Part shown: positions 42,385 through 51,745 of the stretch, one piece after another
Layout: each line of letters opens with the position of its first letter
Position numbering within the stretch: position 1 is the first letter of the stretch
Source of the DNA: Candidatus Poseidoniia archaeon
GTDB taxonomy: Archaea; Thermoplasmatota; Poseidoniia; MGIII; CG-Epi1
Direction: 5' to 3'
NCBI GenBank assembly: GCA_030748895.1
Contig: JASMLC010000002.1
Location: 81,216 to 145,215 of the forward strand
Length of the DNA: 64,000 nucleotides
The notes under the pieces: generated by a model
The model's database searches: none
The model's input: the letters and a program-made list of their open reading frames with translations, nothing else
Told to the model about the DNA's origin: nothing
Made by a program: the position numbers and the translations under genes

Positions 42385-45300
42385 ATGAACGCAAACAGCA
42401 CTGCATCCGCTTTCCAGACAGGGAAGCTGGCTGCAATACTGGTTGCCTTCCTGATGACAGTCAGCGGCATTACAATGCTGGCTGGCACAGGACAGGGAAC
42501 CGAGAGCAAGACGCCCTACATGGGCGACGATGTCTTCTTCTCCGAGGAAGGCGTCCAGGCCTACGGCGACATCAACGCCATCGTGGAAGGATACGCGCCA
42601 CAGCCAGCTAAGACGCTGGCTACCGGCAAGTTCTCACCAGAGCCGGCAGAACCAGGTGACGCTAAAATCCTGATTGTCGACGACGACATGGAACGCTGGA
42701 TGTCGGGCCCTTGGCTCGAGGCTTCCCACGTTGAGACGGCACTGAACGACGGTGGGTATTCATTCGACGTCTTCCGCGCCGGCATGTGGGGTGGCACCAA
42801 CTGGATGATTCCCAGCGGCAATGAAGGGCTATCCTTGCTCGACAACTATGAGGTAGTTATCTGGTATTCCGGCTGGAATACTGAAATTGTCTCTAGCGGC
42901 GAGGGAAATACGATGATGGACTACCTCGATGGAAATTCCGGTACCGAGGATGATTTTTCAGTGTGTCAGGAGTGTCGTAACGTAATCCAGCTGACCCAGA
43001 TGGGCGACTGGCTTGCGGCCTATGGAGGTACTTACGTCAGTAACTACCTGCATGCCAACACGTGGTACTCCAGTTACCTAGTCGTTGACGGTACTTCCAA
43101 CCCGATGAAGGGAGTCGATGACTCCCTTTTCGACGGCAAGGAGTACTCGACCGACACCGCGGGTATCCACTATCTGGACCGGCCCTGTGGTTTCCAGCCG
43201 CAAGACAATAATGCAATGGGATCCTTCTGGATGGATGTCCACAGGGATGCGACTCACAACTACAAGTACCACGCCATTGAATTTCCACGGAACGATGGCC
43301 AGCCGGTGACTTCCACCCAGACCCACAAGGCGTTCACTTTCGCTGACGAGATTGGCGTCTTCGATTCCCGCTCCGAGCGGGCAGACTTCTTCGCCACTAT
43401 CCTGGACTGGATGGAAGTTAACCGCGAGCCCAAGCAGAACGTCGATATCGGTATCGGCGGACTGGATATCCCGAACCATTCGCAGTACTGGCGTACAGTC
43501 GAAGCGATGGTCCCGGTCGAAATCAAGGTAACTATCACCAACTACGGCTACCTGCCGCAGTCGGGTACTGGCGTACACCTTAAACTGAAGAACCAGTACG
43601 GCCAGATACTGTTTGACAGCACTTTCACGACGCAGGCGTTCGCCGGCGAGGAAGGACATCCGATGAATGTCGAAACCATCATGCCGGGCCAGTCAGTGGT
43701 CTTTACCTTCAACAAGCTTAACGACGCTATCCAGCGGGCCCACGATGGTAACGACCCCAACCGGGCACGCCACGTGCTCTTCACCAGTGCCGGTATGGAT
43801 CGCATCACAGCTGGTGTAATCCACACGGGTGACCAGGTTTCCGCCAACAACTTCGTTCAGGCCGACGTCGGCGTCTCCAAGTGGGTCGACAACGCCGAGC
43901 TGGATGAACCGGGGGCATCGATTACCATCGCTGACACCGATGACAATGGCGCGAGCAGCTATGACAGCATAAACTACCATCGTGCCCACTCCTACGACTG
44001 GGACATGGATGGCTGTGGCTGGGCCCGCGAATGTGACGGTACCACCGACAACAAGACCCAGAGTGCAGTCTACCACGAGGGCATGTACTCCTTCGGGTCG
44101 TTCAATACCAACGGTTGGTACAAGACTAATGCCAACCCAGCTAATTGTGACTGGGATGCCAACCACAATGCCCAGAACGACTGTCCCAAGTTCGTACCCA
44201 ACCCGAACCAGGATGATTACTTCCAAACCCCGCCGCTCGACCTGAGCGCGATGGAAGAGGTCGTAATTAGCATGCTCTTCACCGGCTGCATGGAATCGGG
44301 AGACTACTTCCGCATGCAGATTTCGAAGGACGATGGCGCCAGCTGGGTCAACCTGATTAACTACTCCGGTTTCTGTCCTGGCGAAGGAGCCTGGTACCTG
44401 TGGGGCGGTGGTAACACGCGCTACCAGGGCTACGCTCTGGCTTCCACCTACTACGGAGCGGAAGACACAGCCTCAATCCTCTGGCGTGTCCAGATGGACG
44501 CAGACAATGACCAGGTCACCGAGCAGAACAACGCCAACGGCCGCCCCTACCCGGGCTGGTTCATTGACGAAATGTGCTTCCGCGGCACCGAGCGCATCAC
44601 GCGCGACGTGGCTGTGACTGACGTCACGGTTCGCGATGAGTCGTTCCGCGTACACGCGCAGAATACTAACAACGACCGTGAGTTCAATGCTACCGTGCTG
44701 AACGCCGGCGAGGCGAGCTGGGACTCACTGCCGATCAAGTTCACCGTAACTGATCTGCAGGGCGAGGACTGGTCGCACATGCTGAGCGATGACCAGCCGG
44801 AGATTCCGACCCTCGCGGGCGACTCAGCCTACGGCAACGTCGACACCGAGGGCCACGAGGACCAGAAGGAGCTCTTCACCTACTTCCCGACGCCCACTGC
44901 CAACACCTACTTCATAGAGGTCGAGGCGCTGGTGCCGGCGGGCAAGGACTTCTTCCCGTGGAACAACTCGATGAAGGTGATGTTCCGTGTTTTCGACACA
45001 TTCTTCTACGATAATGTCGATGACAAGGACTACACCTACACCCAGTTCCACCGCACCTCGGAGACTGGCAACAAGTTCTTCGACGTAGATGTCACCGATG
45101 ACTCGACACTGGGCTCGGCCCAGTCGGGCAAGTGGGCCTGGCGCTACTTCAGTGCCGGCAGCGACGCCTACAACGGAGGTGCCGACGACAGCATGGTCAC
45201 GCCTGACAGCTGCACGCGCGATGTCGACGGCAACGACGTCACCGACGTCTGCGTCGACCTGCGGGCGGCGTTCAAGCCGGTGCTCACGTTCTCGATTAAG

Positions 45301-47667
45301 TATGATCTGGCCAACGGTGACCGGCTGGAGGTGCGCGTTGCTAACGATTTCGACAGCAGCCAGAAGATTACCTCCGGTAGCTGGAGCATTCTGAAGACCT
45401 ATGAGGGCACGAGCGGCGACTGGGCCAGTTCCGACTGGATAGTGGAAGAAATCAGCCTGAGCGCCTTTGAGGGTTACCAGACCTTCCTCGACTTCCGCGT
45501 CGTCAGCAACGTCGGCGGCGGACGGGGTGTACTGCTGGATGACATCATGGTAATCGGCAACGAGTACCGTAACAACGTTGGCATCACCGATGTGACGACC
45601 GACCGCTTCGCGGCGGCCGGCAAAGACCACGACCTCTCCATCACGGTGAAGTCGATTGGCCTCGAGCCGCAGCAGGATGTGACCGTCTACGCGCGCATAA
45701 CTGACATGAACGGAGTGCAGGCGTGGCCCGACCCGTCGGCGCGTTACTGGAACTACTATCAGGTCCAGATTGCGCTGAATAAGGGTGACTCGTTCACGAT
45801 TGACCCCGACACCGCCGGTTCAACCTGGCGCTGGGGTGCCGAGCTTGCGCCGGGCCTCTACAACCTGCACGTCAAGGCCGAGCGGCCGGACGAGCTGACT
45901 GTGCCCGACGAGAACCCGGTCGATAACACCGTGAAGCAGACGCTGGTGCTGGGCGCTACGCTGCTCAGCTCCTCTGAGTGGACTAGCGACGACTGGACCA
46001 TGGGCTCCTGGGTCTGGGACGGTTCCGACTCCGGCACGTTGACCTCACAGAGCTTCAACGTCTGGAACAGTGACCCGTTCCTGGTGGTCGAAGCGGCCTA
46101 TGAGCTCGACATCGCCTCGGTGCAGGCGCAGGTACGCGCAGGCTCCAGTGGCCAGTGGTTCGATGTCAAGTGGCGCGCAGCGGGTGAAACAACCTCGCTC
46201 TACGCTATCCCGGGCGCCAACTACACCACCCTGCCAGACTCCTGGACCGGCAGCAGCTACTTTGACAACAGCAGCAGCCAGACGTTCTATGCCGACCTTG
46301 GTGTAGTGGACGAAATCTCGGATGGCAGTGGCCTGCAGGACCAGTACATTGGTGGACCGATGCAGGTACGCCTGGTCGGGACCTCCGGTGGCGGCAGTGG
46401 AACTTTCACGGCCTACACCGCAGCAGTATTCGGCCTGAACTCGTACGCCATGGATGTCAAGGAAATCACGCCCACTTCACAGAAGGGGGCGCCCTCCTCG
46501 TCGACTGGCGACACCATCAAGCGGACCTACACGGTCAAGGCGCGCAATCTGGGTGCCATCTCGGACTCAGGCGTGGTGGACTTCACCATCACTGCCCCGG
46601 ACAACTCGTTCGTGACTCTCGAGAGCGGTAGCTACTGCCAGGGATGCCCCGGCGCAATCCTGAGCCACATCATGCAGCAGGGTCGCGAGACAGTGGTCGC
46701 CATCAAGCCCATTCCGGGTTTCTGGGGCGGCAACCGTGACGACCCGAGCGGCGGTGACCCGACCGCGTTCATCGACAAGGATGGCGTCATCACCTGGCCC
46801 AGCGGCACGACCGACTACACTATGCCAACTGGCTGGTCGATTTCCAACCCGACCAAGTCCAGCTGGGATTCCTCAGCCGGTAAGCCGATGGAACCGAGCG
46901 CGAGTAACTTCATGGACCCCGGCGACTCACTCAACGTGAACGTCGAGGTTACCGTGGGCTTCGCAGCCTGGGCACCACCGGGTACCTACACCATCCAGTC
47001 GGACGTCCGCTCCTGGACCGACTACGACGACACCTTCACCGACGGCGATGCCGACGGACAGGCGACCATGACCATCGACAAGCCCGATCTCAAGCTGGGC
47101 GACTACGGCTACGTCTCGCACGCGGTCGGTTACAGTGTAGCCGGCACCGGCTGGACCAAGCGCAGTGGCGGCGATGAATACTTCACCTTCCGGGTTGAAG
47201 TGCTGAACGCTGGCACTGAGACAGTCGGTAGCTTCAAGGTGGGTCTGCTGGACTTCAGCCAGAACCCGCTGGGTGTGCAGGTATCCATCAGCTGGACCGG
47301 CACCAACTGGGTTGTCGACAGTGATGGAACCTCTGCGACCGGCGCTGAAATCCAGACCAGCAAATGCGGTAACGACCCCTCCCGGACCTGTAAGTACGTC
47401 TACTTCAAGGCGACTGCAACCGAGCTGGGCATGTCCGCCGGACCTGGCGAGGAAGTCTCGGGTGTCTACACCTTCTACCTTGCGGTAGATACTGAAGACG
47501 TCATAGACGAGTCGGACGAAGGCAACAACCGCGTGCCGATCGACATCACTACAGTGAGCGAGGTCAACACCGTACCCTCGTTCTCGATGGCACTCTGGAG
47601 CACAATGCTGGGCGGCCTGCTGGCTGCACTCGGTGTCGCGTTCCGTCGCCGCGAAGAAGAGGAATAG
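42385..47667 (+). CDS. Giant cell-surface protein with C-terminal membrane anchor
   Basis: 1760 residues from ATG 42385, which has a spaced AAGGTG and puts the hydrophobic signal (LAAILVAFLMTVSGITMLAG) near residue 14; in-frame ATGs at 42322 and 42346 are alternatives. An N-terminal domain resembles a class I GATase-like fold (AKILIVDDDMERWMSGP, NYEVVIWYSGW). CARDB-type beta modules (QNVDIGIGGLDIPN; DVAVTDVTVRDESF; NNVGITDVTTDRFA) alternate with about 200-residue jelly-roll modules (YFQTPPLDLSAMEEVVISML). The C-terminus is SFSMALWSTMLGGLLAALGVAFRRREEEE. GC is lower and codon use more uniform than in neighbours, which may reflect high expression; an S-layer-like role is inference. Confidence 0.8.
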   Translation: MNANSTASAFQTGKLAAILVAFLMTVSGITMLAGTGQGTESKTPYMGDDVFFSEEGVQAYGDINAIVEGYAPQPAKTLATGKFSPEPAEPGDAKILIVDDDMERWMSGPWLEASHVETALNDGGYSFDVFRAGMWGGTNWMIPSGNEGLSLLDNYEVVIWYSGWNTEIVSSGEGNTMMDYLDGNSGTEDDFSVCQECRNVIQLTQMGDWLAAYGGTYVSNYLHANTWYSSYLVVDGTSNPMKGVDDSLFDGKEYSTDTAGIHYLDRPCGFQPQDNNAMGSFWMDVHRDATHNYKYHAIEFPRNDGQPVTSTQTHKAFTFADEIGVFDSRSERADFFATILDWMEVNREPKQNVDIGIGGLDIPNHSQYWRTVEAMVPVEIKVTITNYGYLPQSGTGVHLKLKNQYGQILFDSTFTTQAFAGEEGHPMNVETIMPGQSVVFTFNKLNDAIQRAHDGNDPNRARHVLFTSAGMDRITAGVIHTGDQVSANNFVQADVGVSKWVDNAELDEPGASITIADTDDNGASSYDSINYHRAHSYDWDMDGCGWARECDGTTDNKTQSAVYHEGMYSFGSFNTNGWYKTNANPANCDWDANHNAQNDCPKFVPNPNQDDYFQTPPLDLSAMEEVVISMLFTGCMESGDYFRMQISKDDGASWVNLINYSGFCPGEGAWYLWGGGNTRYQGYALASTYYGAEDTASILWRVQMDADNDQVTEQNNANGRPYPGWFIDEMCFRGTERITRDVAVTDVTVRDESFRVHAQNTNNDREFNATVLNAGEASWDSLPIKFTVTDLQGEDWSHMLSDDQPEIPTLAGDSAYGNVDTEGHEDQKELFTYFPTPTANTYFIEVEALVPAGKDFFPWNNSMKVMFRVFDTFFYDNVDDKDYTYTQFHRTSETGNKFFDVDVTDDSTLGSAQSGKWAWRYFSAGSDAYNGGADDSMVTPDSCTRDVDGNDVTDVCVDLRAAFKPVLTFSIKYDLANGDRLEVRVANDFDSSQKITSGSWSILKTYEGTSGDWASSDWIVEEISLSAFEGYQTFLDFRVVSNVGGGRGVLLDDIMVIGNEYRNNVGITDVTTDRFAAAGKDHDLSITVKSIGLEPQQDVTVYARITDMNGVQAWPDPSARYWNYYQVQIALNKGDSFTIDPDTAGSTWRWGAELAPGLYNLHVKAERPDELTVPDENPVDNTVKQTLVLGATLLSSSEWTSDDWTMGSWVWDGSDSGTLTSQSFNVWNSDPFLVVEAAYELDIASVQAQVRAGSSGQWFDVKWRAAGETTSLYAIPGANYTTLPDSWTGSSYFDNSSSQTFYADLGVVDEISDGSGLQDQYIGGPMQVRLVGTSGGGSGTFTAYTAAVFGLNSYAMDVKEITPTSQKGAPSSSTGDTIKRTYTVKARNLGAISDSGVVDFTITAPDNSFVTLESGSYCQGCPGAILSHIMQQGRETVVAIKPIPGFWGGNRDDPSGGDPTAFIDKDGVITWPSGTTDYTMPTGWSISNPTKSSWDSSAGKPMEPSASNFMDPGDSLNVNVEVTVGFAAWAPPGTYTIQSDVRSWTDYDDTFTDGDADGQATMTIDKPDLKLGDYGYVSHAVGYSVAGTGWTKRSGGDEYFTFRVEVLNAGTETVGSFKVGLLDFSQNPLGVQVSISWTGTNWVVDSDGTSATGAEIQTSKCGNDPSRTCKYVYFKATATELGMSAGPGEEVSGVYTFYLAVDTEDVIDESDEGNNRVPIDITTVSEVNTVPSFSMALWSTMLGGLLAALGVAFRRREEEE

Positions 47668-47678
47668 ACTAAGGCGCA

Positions 47679-47702
47679 GGAGGAGAGGTTCGCCTCTCCT
47701 CC
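47679..47702 (+). terminator. Perfect hairpin with TTCG loop after the surface-protein gene
   Basis: GGAGGAGAGG, loop TTCG, then the exact complement CCTCTCCTCC, starting 12 bases after the stop codon. There is no T-tract behind it, so it may protect the mRNA 3' end rather than terminate. Confidence 0.6.
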
Positions 47703-47765
47703 AACCTGCCGCTACAGTACCTAGTGTAAGCTCTCAGGAGAGTGGTGTCCACCGCCTCAGGCACA

Positions 47766-47780
47766 GCCGTCATTGACGGC
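47766..47780 (-). terminator. Small hairpin downstream of ftsZ
   Basis: GCCGTC-ATT-GACGGC, 15 bases past the ftsZ stop on the minus strand. The stem is perfect but short, with no T-tract. Confidence 0.3.
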
Positions 47781-47794
47781 GGACAGCAAAGGTT

Positions 47795-48844
47795 TCAGCC
47801 TACCATCGGGATAGCATCGCCTAGCGGGGAAGCTATCGCCTCGTCGAACCGCTCGATATCGAGGTCCTCCTCACTGTTGGGGATAGCCGACACCAGCAGG
47901 ACCACCTTGACTCGATTGCCAAGCTGGTCGTCAGTGCGTAGCCCCCAGATGAGGTTGACATCTTCGGAGAGGTCGAACTTGAGTGCCGCGAGAACCTCGT
48001 GGCAGTTGTTGAGCGAGAAATCGCTCCCGGCGGTCACGTGCAGCAGCATCGCCTCGGCACCCTTGTAGCGGGTGTCGAGCAGCGGATTGCCCAGGATTGC
48101 GTCGAGTACCGAGCCGGGAGCGGAGTTGTCTGACTCACCGTAGAGCACCTTGGCGGTGCCGCCCGCCTCGACAATTCGCTTCAGGTCGGCGAAATCAACG
48201 TTGATGGTCGAAGGTTCTGTCACGATCTGTGCCAGTTCCTGCACCATGTCGACGACCAGGTCACTCATGACGCCAAAGGCGCGCTTGATGGGATATTCAG
48301 GCGCCAGGCGATTGAGATTCTCGTTATCCAGCTCGATGAGGCTGTTGCAGGCTGCCTTGAAGTCGCGCATGCCGTCGAATCCGGCCGCGCGCTTGCCGTC
48401 GCCCTCAGCTTCGAAAGGCATGATGGCGACGCCCACTACCAGTTGACCCGCCTGCCGCGCCTGCCGTGCGATTACGGGCGCCGCTCCGGTACCGGTACCA
48501 CCTCCCATGCCAGCGATAACGAAGGTCAGGTCATTGTTGTCCAGAACTTCTGCGATGCGCTCGTGGTCTGCCTCGGCAGCCATACGGCCGACGCCCGGAT
48601 TGCCACCCGCGCCGCGTCCTCTGGTGCTGTCGGCACCAAGCACTAGTTTGTGGTGCGCCTGACACTCGTTGAGGTGCATCGCATCGGTGTTGATGGCGAC
48701 GGTCTGAACACCACCCAGTCCACGCCGGTACAGGCGCGTCAGGATGTTGTTGCCGGCCCCACCGATACCGAGCATCTGGATGCGTGGTTCCTTGACGAAC
48801 TGTATCAGTTCGTCGTTGTCAAAGCTTTCTAGTCTGTCCATCAT
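47795..48844 (-). CDS. ftsZ: Cell-division GTPase FtsZ
   Basis: This 349-residue protein has the tubulin-fold GTP-binding elements: IQMLGIGGAGNNILTRL, AINTDAMHL, the G-box AGMGGGTGTGAAP, and the synergy loop NVDFADLKRIV carrying the catalytic Asp pair. The C-terminal tail is short and acidic. It polymerises into the division ring. It is translationally coupled to the upstream RHH gene by a 4-base overlap, an arrangement reminiscent of the haloarchaeal cdrS-ftsZ2 operon. Confidence 0.97.
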   Translation of the reverse strand: MMDRLESFDNDELIQFVKEPRIQMLGIGGAGNNILTRLYRRGLGGVQTVAINTDAMHLNECQAHHKLVLGADSTRGRGAGGNPGVGRMAAEADHERIAEVLDNNDLTFVIAGMGGGTGTGAAPVIARQARQAGQLVVGVAIMPFEAEGDGKRAAGFDGMRDFKAACNSLIELDNENLNRLAPEYPIKRAFGVMSDLVVDMVQELAQIVTEPSTINVDFADLKRIVEAGGTAKVLYGESDNSAPGSVLDAILGNPLLDTRYKGAEAMLLHVTAGSDFSLNNCHEVLAALKFDLSEDVNLIWGLRTDDQLGNRVKVVLLVSAIPNSEEDLDIERFDEAIASPLGDAIPMVG

Positions 48845-49245
48845 TTTTCATTACCTCTACTCCATTCGGAAAAAATCTCATGGCGGCGCGACCTCACCTT
48901 GTCGGCATCGCTGGCGAGGGTGTGGTACTCACGCTCCTCCCGCCACATCTCGCGGGCGTGCGATGAAACTGCCCCGCCGATAAGTTCGTCGAACGAGCCA
49001 AAGCCGCTCTCCTTCAGGTCATTCAGCCTCTCCACTGCCTTCTCCGGTAGCGAAACCGTAAGGTTGCGCCGGCCGGGGGCAAAGGTGTGTCGCTCCAGGA
49101 ATTCATCGAGTGCCTCCTGTAGTACCTGATTGTAGGAGCGTACGGTCATCGGGTTCTGGGTGGCGTAAAATTCCAGCTGCGTCGCCCGCTCTGCATCCAG
49201 CCGCACGGTCAGGCGATTAGAGTTAAGGGGGCCCAATGGTGCCAT
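48841..49245 (-). CDS. Ribbon-helix-helix DNA-binding protein, probable ftsZ regulator
   Basis: This 134-residue protein contains two tandem RHH-like units: NRLTVRLDAERATQLEFYATQ with VRSYNQVLQEALDEFLERH, and RRNLTVSLPEKAVERLNDLKE with GSFDELIGGAV. Each shows the beta strand with alternating polar residues followed by two helices. A basic/acidic helix ends the protein. Cotranscription with ftsZ suggests a CdrS-like regulator of division. The promoter has TTTATATAAG about 30 bases upstream, and 12-bp repeats nearby could be operators for autoregulation. Confidence 0.8.
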   Translation of the reverse strand: MAPLGPLNSNRLTVRLDAERATQLEFYATQNPMTVRSYNQVLQEALDEFLERHTFAPGRRNLTVSLPEKAVERLNDLKESGFGSFDELIGGAVSSHAREMWREEREYHTLASDADKVRSRRHEIFSEWSRGNEK

Positions 49246-49270
49246 GGCTGTCGAGCCTATCTGTGAATAT

Positions 49271-49281
49271 CTTATATAAAC
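49271..49281 (-). promoter_or_regulatory. TATA box for the RHH-ftsZ operon
   Basis: TTTATATAAG on the minus strand lies about 30 bases before ATG 49245. Confidence 0.6.
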
Positions 49282-49284
49282 TTA

Positions 49285-49355
49285 TCGGTTAATGACGACG
49301 TAATTGTGTCATTTAGGCAATATATTTGTGATTTATTGGGTCATAATTGTGTCAT
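49285..49355. promoter_or_regulatory. Candidate operator region: direct and inverted GTCAT repeats
   Basis: TAATTGTGTCAT occurs twice, at 49301-49312 and 49344-49355. The first copy also forms an inverted pair, with AATGAC upstream facing GTCATT. Short repeated half-sites between the RHH gene and the divergent thiolase gene suit binding of an RHH dimer, though this is not shown. Confidence 0.4.
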
Positions 49356-49402
49356 ACTTTCGGTCGCCGAAAGCTGCTATAGCGGTTCTCTGCTGCCCTC
49401 GC

Positions 49403-50323
49403 ATGGCCTGCCGCGCCTGCACGACCGCCCCGGTCATTGACCGTCGCTATTCCGGCGAAAGCCTTTGCCAGCGCCACTTTGTTTCTGCAGTGGAAAAATC
49501 GGTACAGCGCGAATTGCGCCAGCAGGCTGTGGCTCTCGAGGCTAGTGGCGAGCCGCTACAGCGCATTGCGGTCGCGCTCTCGGGAGGCAAGGACTCGACA
49601 GTTGCGCTGCATCTGGTGCAGGCATGGGCGGCACAGCGCCGGCTGGAGCTGGTCGCGCTAGCAATTGACGAGGGTATTGCGGGCTACCGCGCCCCGGCGC
49701 TGGAGTGCGCGCGTCGTGGCTGCGACACGCTGGGGGTCGAACTACGAGTCAGCAGCTACCGCGACCTCGTCGGGATGGGGCTCGACGAGCTGCTGCAGGC
49801 GCAGCCCCCGGCGGGGTCGCCCTGCTCGCCCTGCGGCATCCTGCGCCGCCGCGCGCTGAACTTCGCCGCGCGCGAAGCGGGGGTCGACGCGCTGGTGCTG
49901 GGGCACAACCTCGATGATTGCGCGCAGACAGTGCTGATGAACCACGCGCGCGGCGACGTGGCGCGGCTGCAACGCATGGCGCCCCACCAGCACCGGCAGC
50001 CGGGAATGGTGCCGCGGCTGCTGCCACTGCGCCGCATCCCTGAGCAGGAGGTCTACCTGCTGGCGCTGCTCCAGGAGTGGGAGTTCCACACCGGCGACTG
50101 CCTGCATGCAACGGCAGCGCAGCGCAACCTGTTCCGCGACCTGCTGCTCCAGCTCGAGCAGGCGCAGCCGGGGACGCGCCACGGGTTGCTGCGCGGGATG
50201 GACCGCATGCGCGAAGCCCTCGCACCGCCGCAGCCGCTGGCACGCTGCCCCACCTGCGGCGAGCCAGCCGGTGGCGCGAGCGAATGCCAGTTTTGCCGCC
50301 AGTTCGGTGCGTTCGCAGTCTAA
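49403..50323 (+). CDS. tRNA 2-thiolation protein, TtuA/Ncs6 (CTU1) family
   Basis: 306 residues from ATG 49403; GCTATAGC about 25 bases upstream supports it over earlier in-frame starts. The N-terminal zinc site is CRACTTAPV with CQRH. The PP-loop is VALSGGKDSTVALHL. The Fe-S cysteines are SPCSPCGILRR (CxxC) and GDC further on, with GHNLDDCAQT between them. The C-terminal zinc ribbon is CPTCGEP and CQFC. This set is typical of TtuA/NcsA enzymes that make 2-thiouridine in tRNA with a ubiquitin-like sulfur donor. Confidence 0.93.
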   Translation: MACRACTTAPVIDRRYSGESLCQRHFVSAVEKSVQRELRQQAVALEASGEPLQRIAVALSGGKDSTVALHLVQAWAAQRRLELVALAIDEGIAGYRAPALECARRGCDTLGVELRVSSYRDLVGMGLDELLQAQPPAGSPCSPCGILRRRALNFAAREAGVDALVLGHNLDDCAQTVLMNHARGDVARLQRMAPHQHRQPGMVPRLLPLRRIPEQEVYLLALLQEWEFHTGDCLHATAAQRNLFRDLLLQLEQAQPGTRHGLLRGMDRMREALAPPQPLARCPTCGEPAGGASECQFCRQFGAFAV

Positions 50324-50868
50324 TCAGTATCGGCCGCCAGCCCCAGTAGCTGGAAGGCGGACATCACCAGCGAGTGGCGGATAGTGCCGTCAGCAATCAG
50401 CCCCGGAACATCGTTGAGTGCCTGTAGCTCCACCTCGAGGTCCTCGCCCGGGTCGAGCGACTGCGTCCCGTCGGGTGTTACGCCCTGGATGACGACAGTG
50501 TGGCAGCGGTTGGTGTGGAAGGCAGGATTGGGCGAGACCGACCCGAGGTACGAAACTTCGCCGCCGGTGTAGCCTGTCTCCTCCTCGAGTTCGCGCACGG
50601 CTGCCTCTTCCGGGGTTTCGCCTTCCTCAATAACGCCGCCCGGAATCTCAAGCTCCACCTGCTGCGTCCCGAAGCGGTATTGCCGAATCATCACCACTTC
50701 GCCCGCCTCCGTAAATGCAATGACGTTTACCCAGTCGTTGCACTCGAGCAGGTAGAAGCTCAGTTCTTCCCCGGTCCGGGGTGAGGTCGCCTGCACTTCC
50801 TTGACGCGGAAGATGCGGAACTGTCCATGCTCTTCAGCTTCGCCGGTTTCCCACTCCTCGGGGCTCAA
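50320..50868 (-). CDS. Nudix hydrolase, ADP-ribose pyrophosphatase type
   Basis: This 182-residue protein has a complete Nudix box (GGVIEEGETPEEAAVRELEEETGY begins at about residue 77; key residues G77, E-x7-REL-EE-TG). VNVIAFTEAGEVVMIRQYRFG before it and SPNPAFHTNRCHTVV after it resemble NudF-like ADP-ribose or sugar-nucleotide pyrophosphatases. The substrate is uncertain. It shares 4 stop-codon bases with the thiolase gene and overlaps the FKBP gene by ATGA. Confidence 0.92.
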   Translation of the reverse strand: MSPEEWETGEAEEHGQFRIFRVKEVQATSPRTGEELSFYLLECNDWVNVIAFTEAGEVVMIRQYRFGTQQVELEIPGGVIEEGETPEEAAVRELEEETGYTGGEVSYLGSVSPNPAFHTNRCHTVVIQGVTPDGTQSLDPGEDLEVELQALNDVPGLIADGTIRHSLVMSAFQLLGLAADTD

Positions 50869-51725
50869 ACGATGGCCGCGAGGGTGATGAAGAAAATCAG
50901 GTCCTGTCCGCCCAGCGCGTGCGATTCCGGGTTTGTGCCGTAGGCTTCCTGCGCAGGGATGCGCACCGCCAGCGTCTGCCCTTCGCGCATGCCGACCAGC
51001 TTGTTGTCGAAGCCGGGAATCATCTGCCGCTTGTCCTGACAGTTATCGTCGGGGACTCCGGTCGCCTCGCAGCCGACGTTGGGCGCCGTCAGCAGGTCGT
51101 AATGCTCGCTGGCGGACTCCTTGCGCGGGTAGTCTGACTTGAAGATGGACTCGATATTGGTGTCGAACAGGATGCCGTCGCTGGCCTGGATTCCGGCGTA
51201 CCAGACGTCGACAGAGTCGCCGTGCTGGGTGGTGTTGCCAAACTCCCCGGAGGCCTTGACGTAGAGCCGCAGGCTGGTCGAGATGGCGGGGTCACCCTGT
51301 GAGCTGACGCGTAGTGTCGCATAGAGCAGCCCGGCGTTGGGCGAGGTGACGTGCACCAGTAGCGGCAGTCGCTTGTCCACGGCGACGTCAACCGATTCGA
51401 AGCCGCTTTCGACGGCGATGTCGAAGCCGCCGTCGTTGGACTGGACTACGATGTCAAAGCTGTCGCCATGCGAGCCGGTGTTGCGTACCACCAGCACGAA
51501 GTCGCTCTGGCCGCCCTGCTCAGCCTCGATGGTGTCCTGCAGGAATTCTGCCTCGACACCGTAGGTTATGGTCGGCGCATCCTCGGGAATCAGGAACAGC
51601 ACCACCCCGGCGAAGACGCTCACAATCATCAGCGCGCCGAGCGCGAGCGCCACCGTCGGCCGGCCGCCTTGCGGGGTCGCGGTCCGTTCCGGCTTCTTTC
51701 CCTTGCGTATCCGTCTGGGTGCCAT
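50865..51725 (-). CDS. Membrane-anchored FKBP-type peptidyl-prolyl isomerase
   Basis: This 286-residue protein has a basic cytoplasmic N-terminus, then a helix (TVALALGALMIVSVFAGVVLFL). An external beta-sandwich follows (about 55-165, NEW/CARDB-like, LVVRNTGSHGDSFDIVV). The C-terminal FKBP domain has GDSVDVWYAGIQASDGILFD, MIPGFDNKLVGMREGQTLAV, IPAQEAYG and a final QDLIFFITL. It should assist folding of secreted proteins outside the membrane, useful given the many surface proteins here. It has its own TATA-like element shared with the divergent ygfZ-like gene. Confidence 0.9.
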   Translation of the reverse strand: MAPRRIRKGKKPERTATPQGGRPTVALALGALMIVSVFAGVVLFLIPEDAPTITYGVEAEFLQDTIEAEQGGQSDFVLVVRNTGSHGDSFDIVVQSNDGGFDIAVESGFESVDVAVDKRLPLLVHVTSPNAGLLYATLRVSSQGDPAISTSLRLYVKASGEFGNTTQHGDSVDVWYAGIQASDGILFDTNIESIFKSDYPRKESASEHYDLLTAPNVGCEATGVPDDNCQDKRQMIPGFDNKLVGMREGQTLAVRIPAQEAYGTNPESHALGGQDLIFFITLAAIV

Positions 51726-51745
51726 GGTGCCGCGCTACAAAACCG

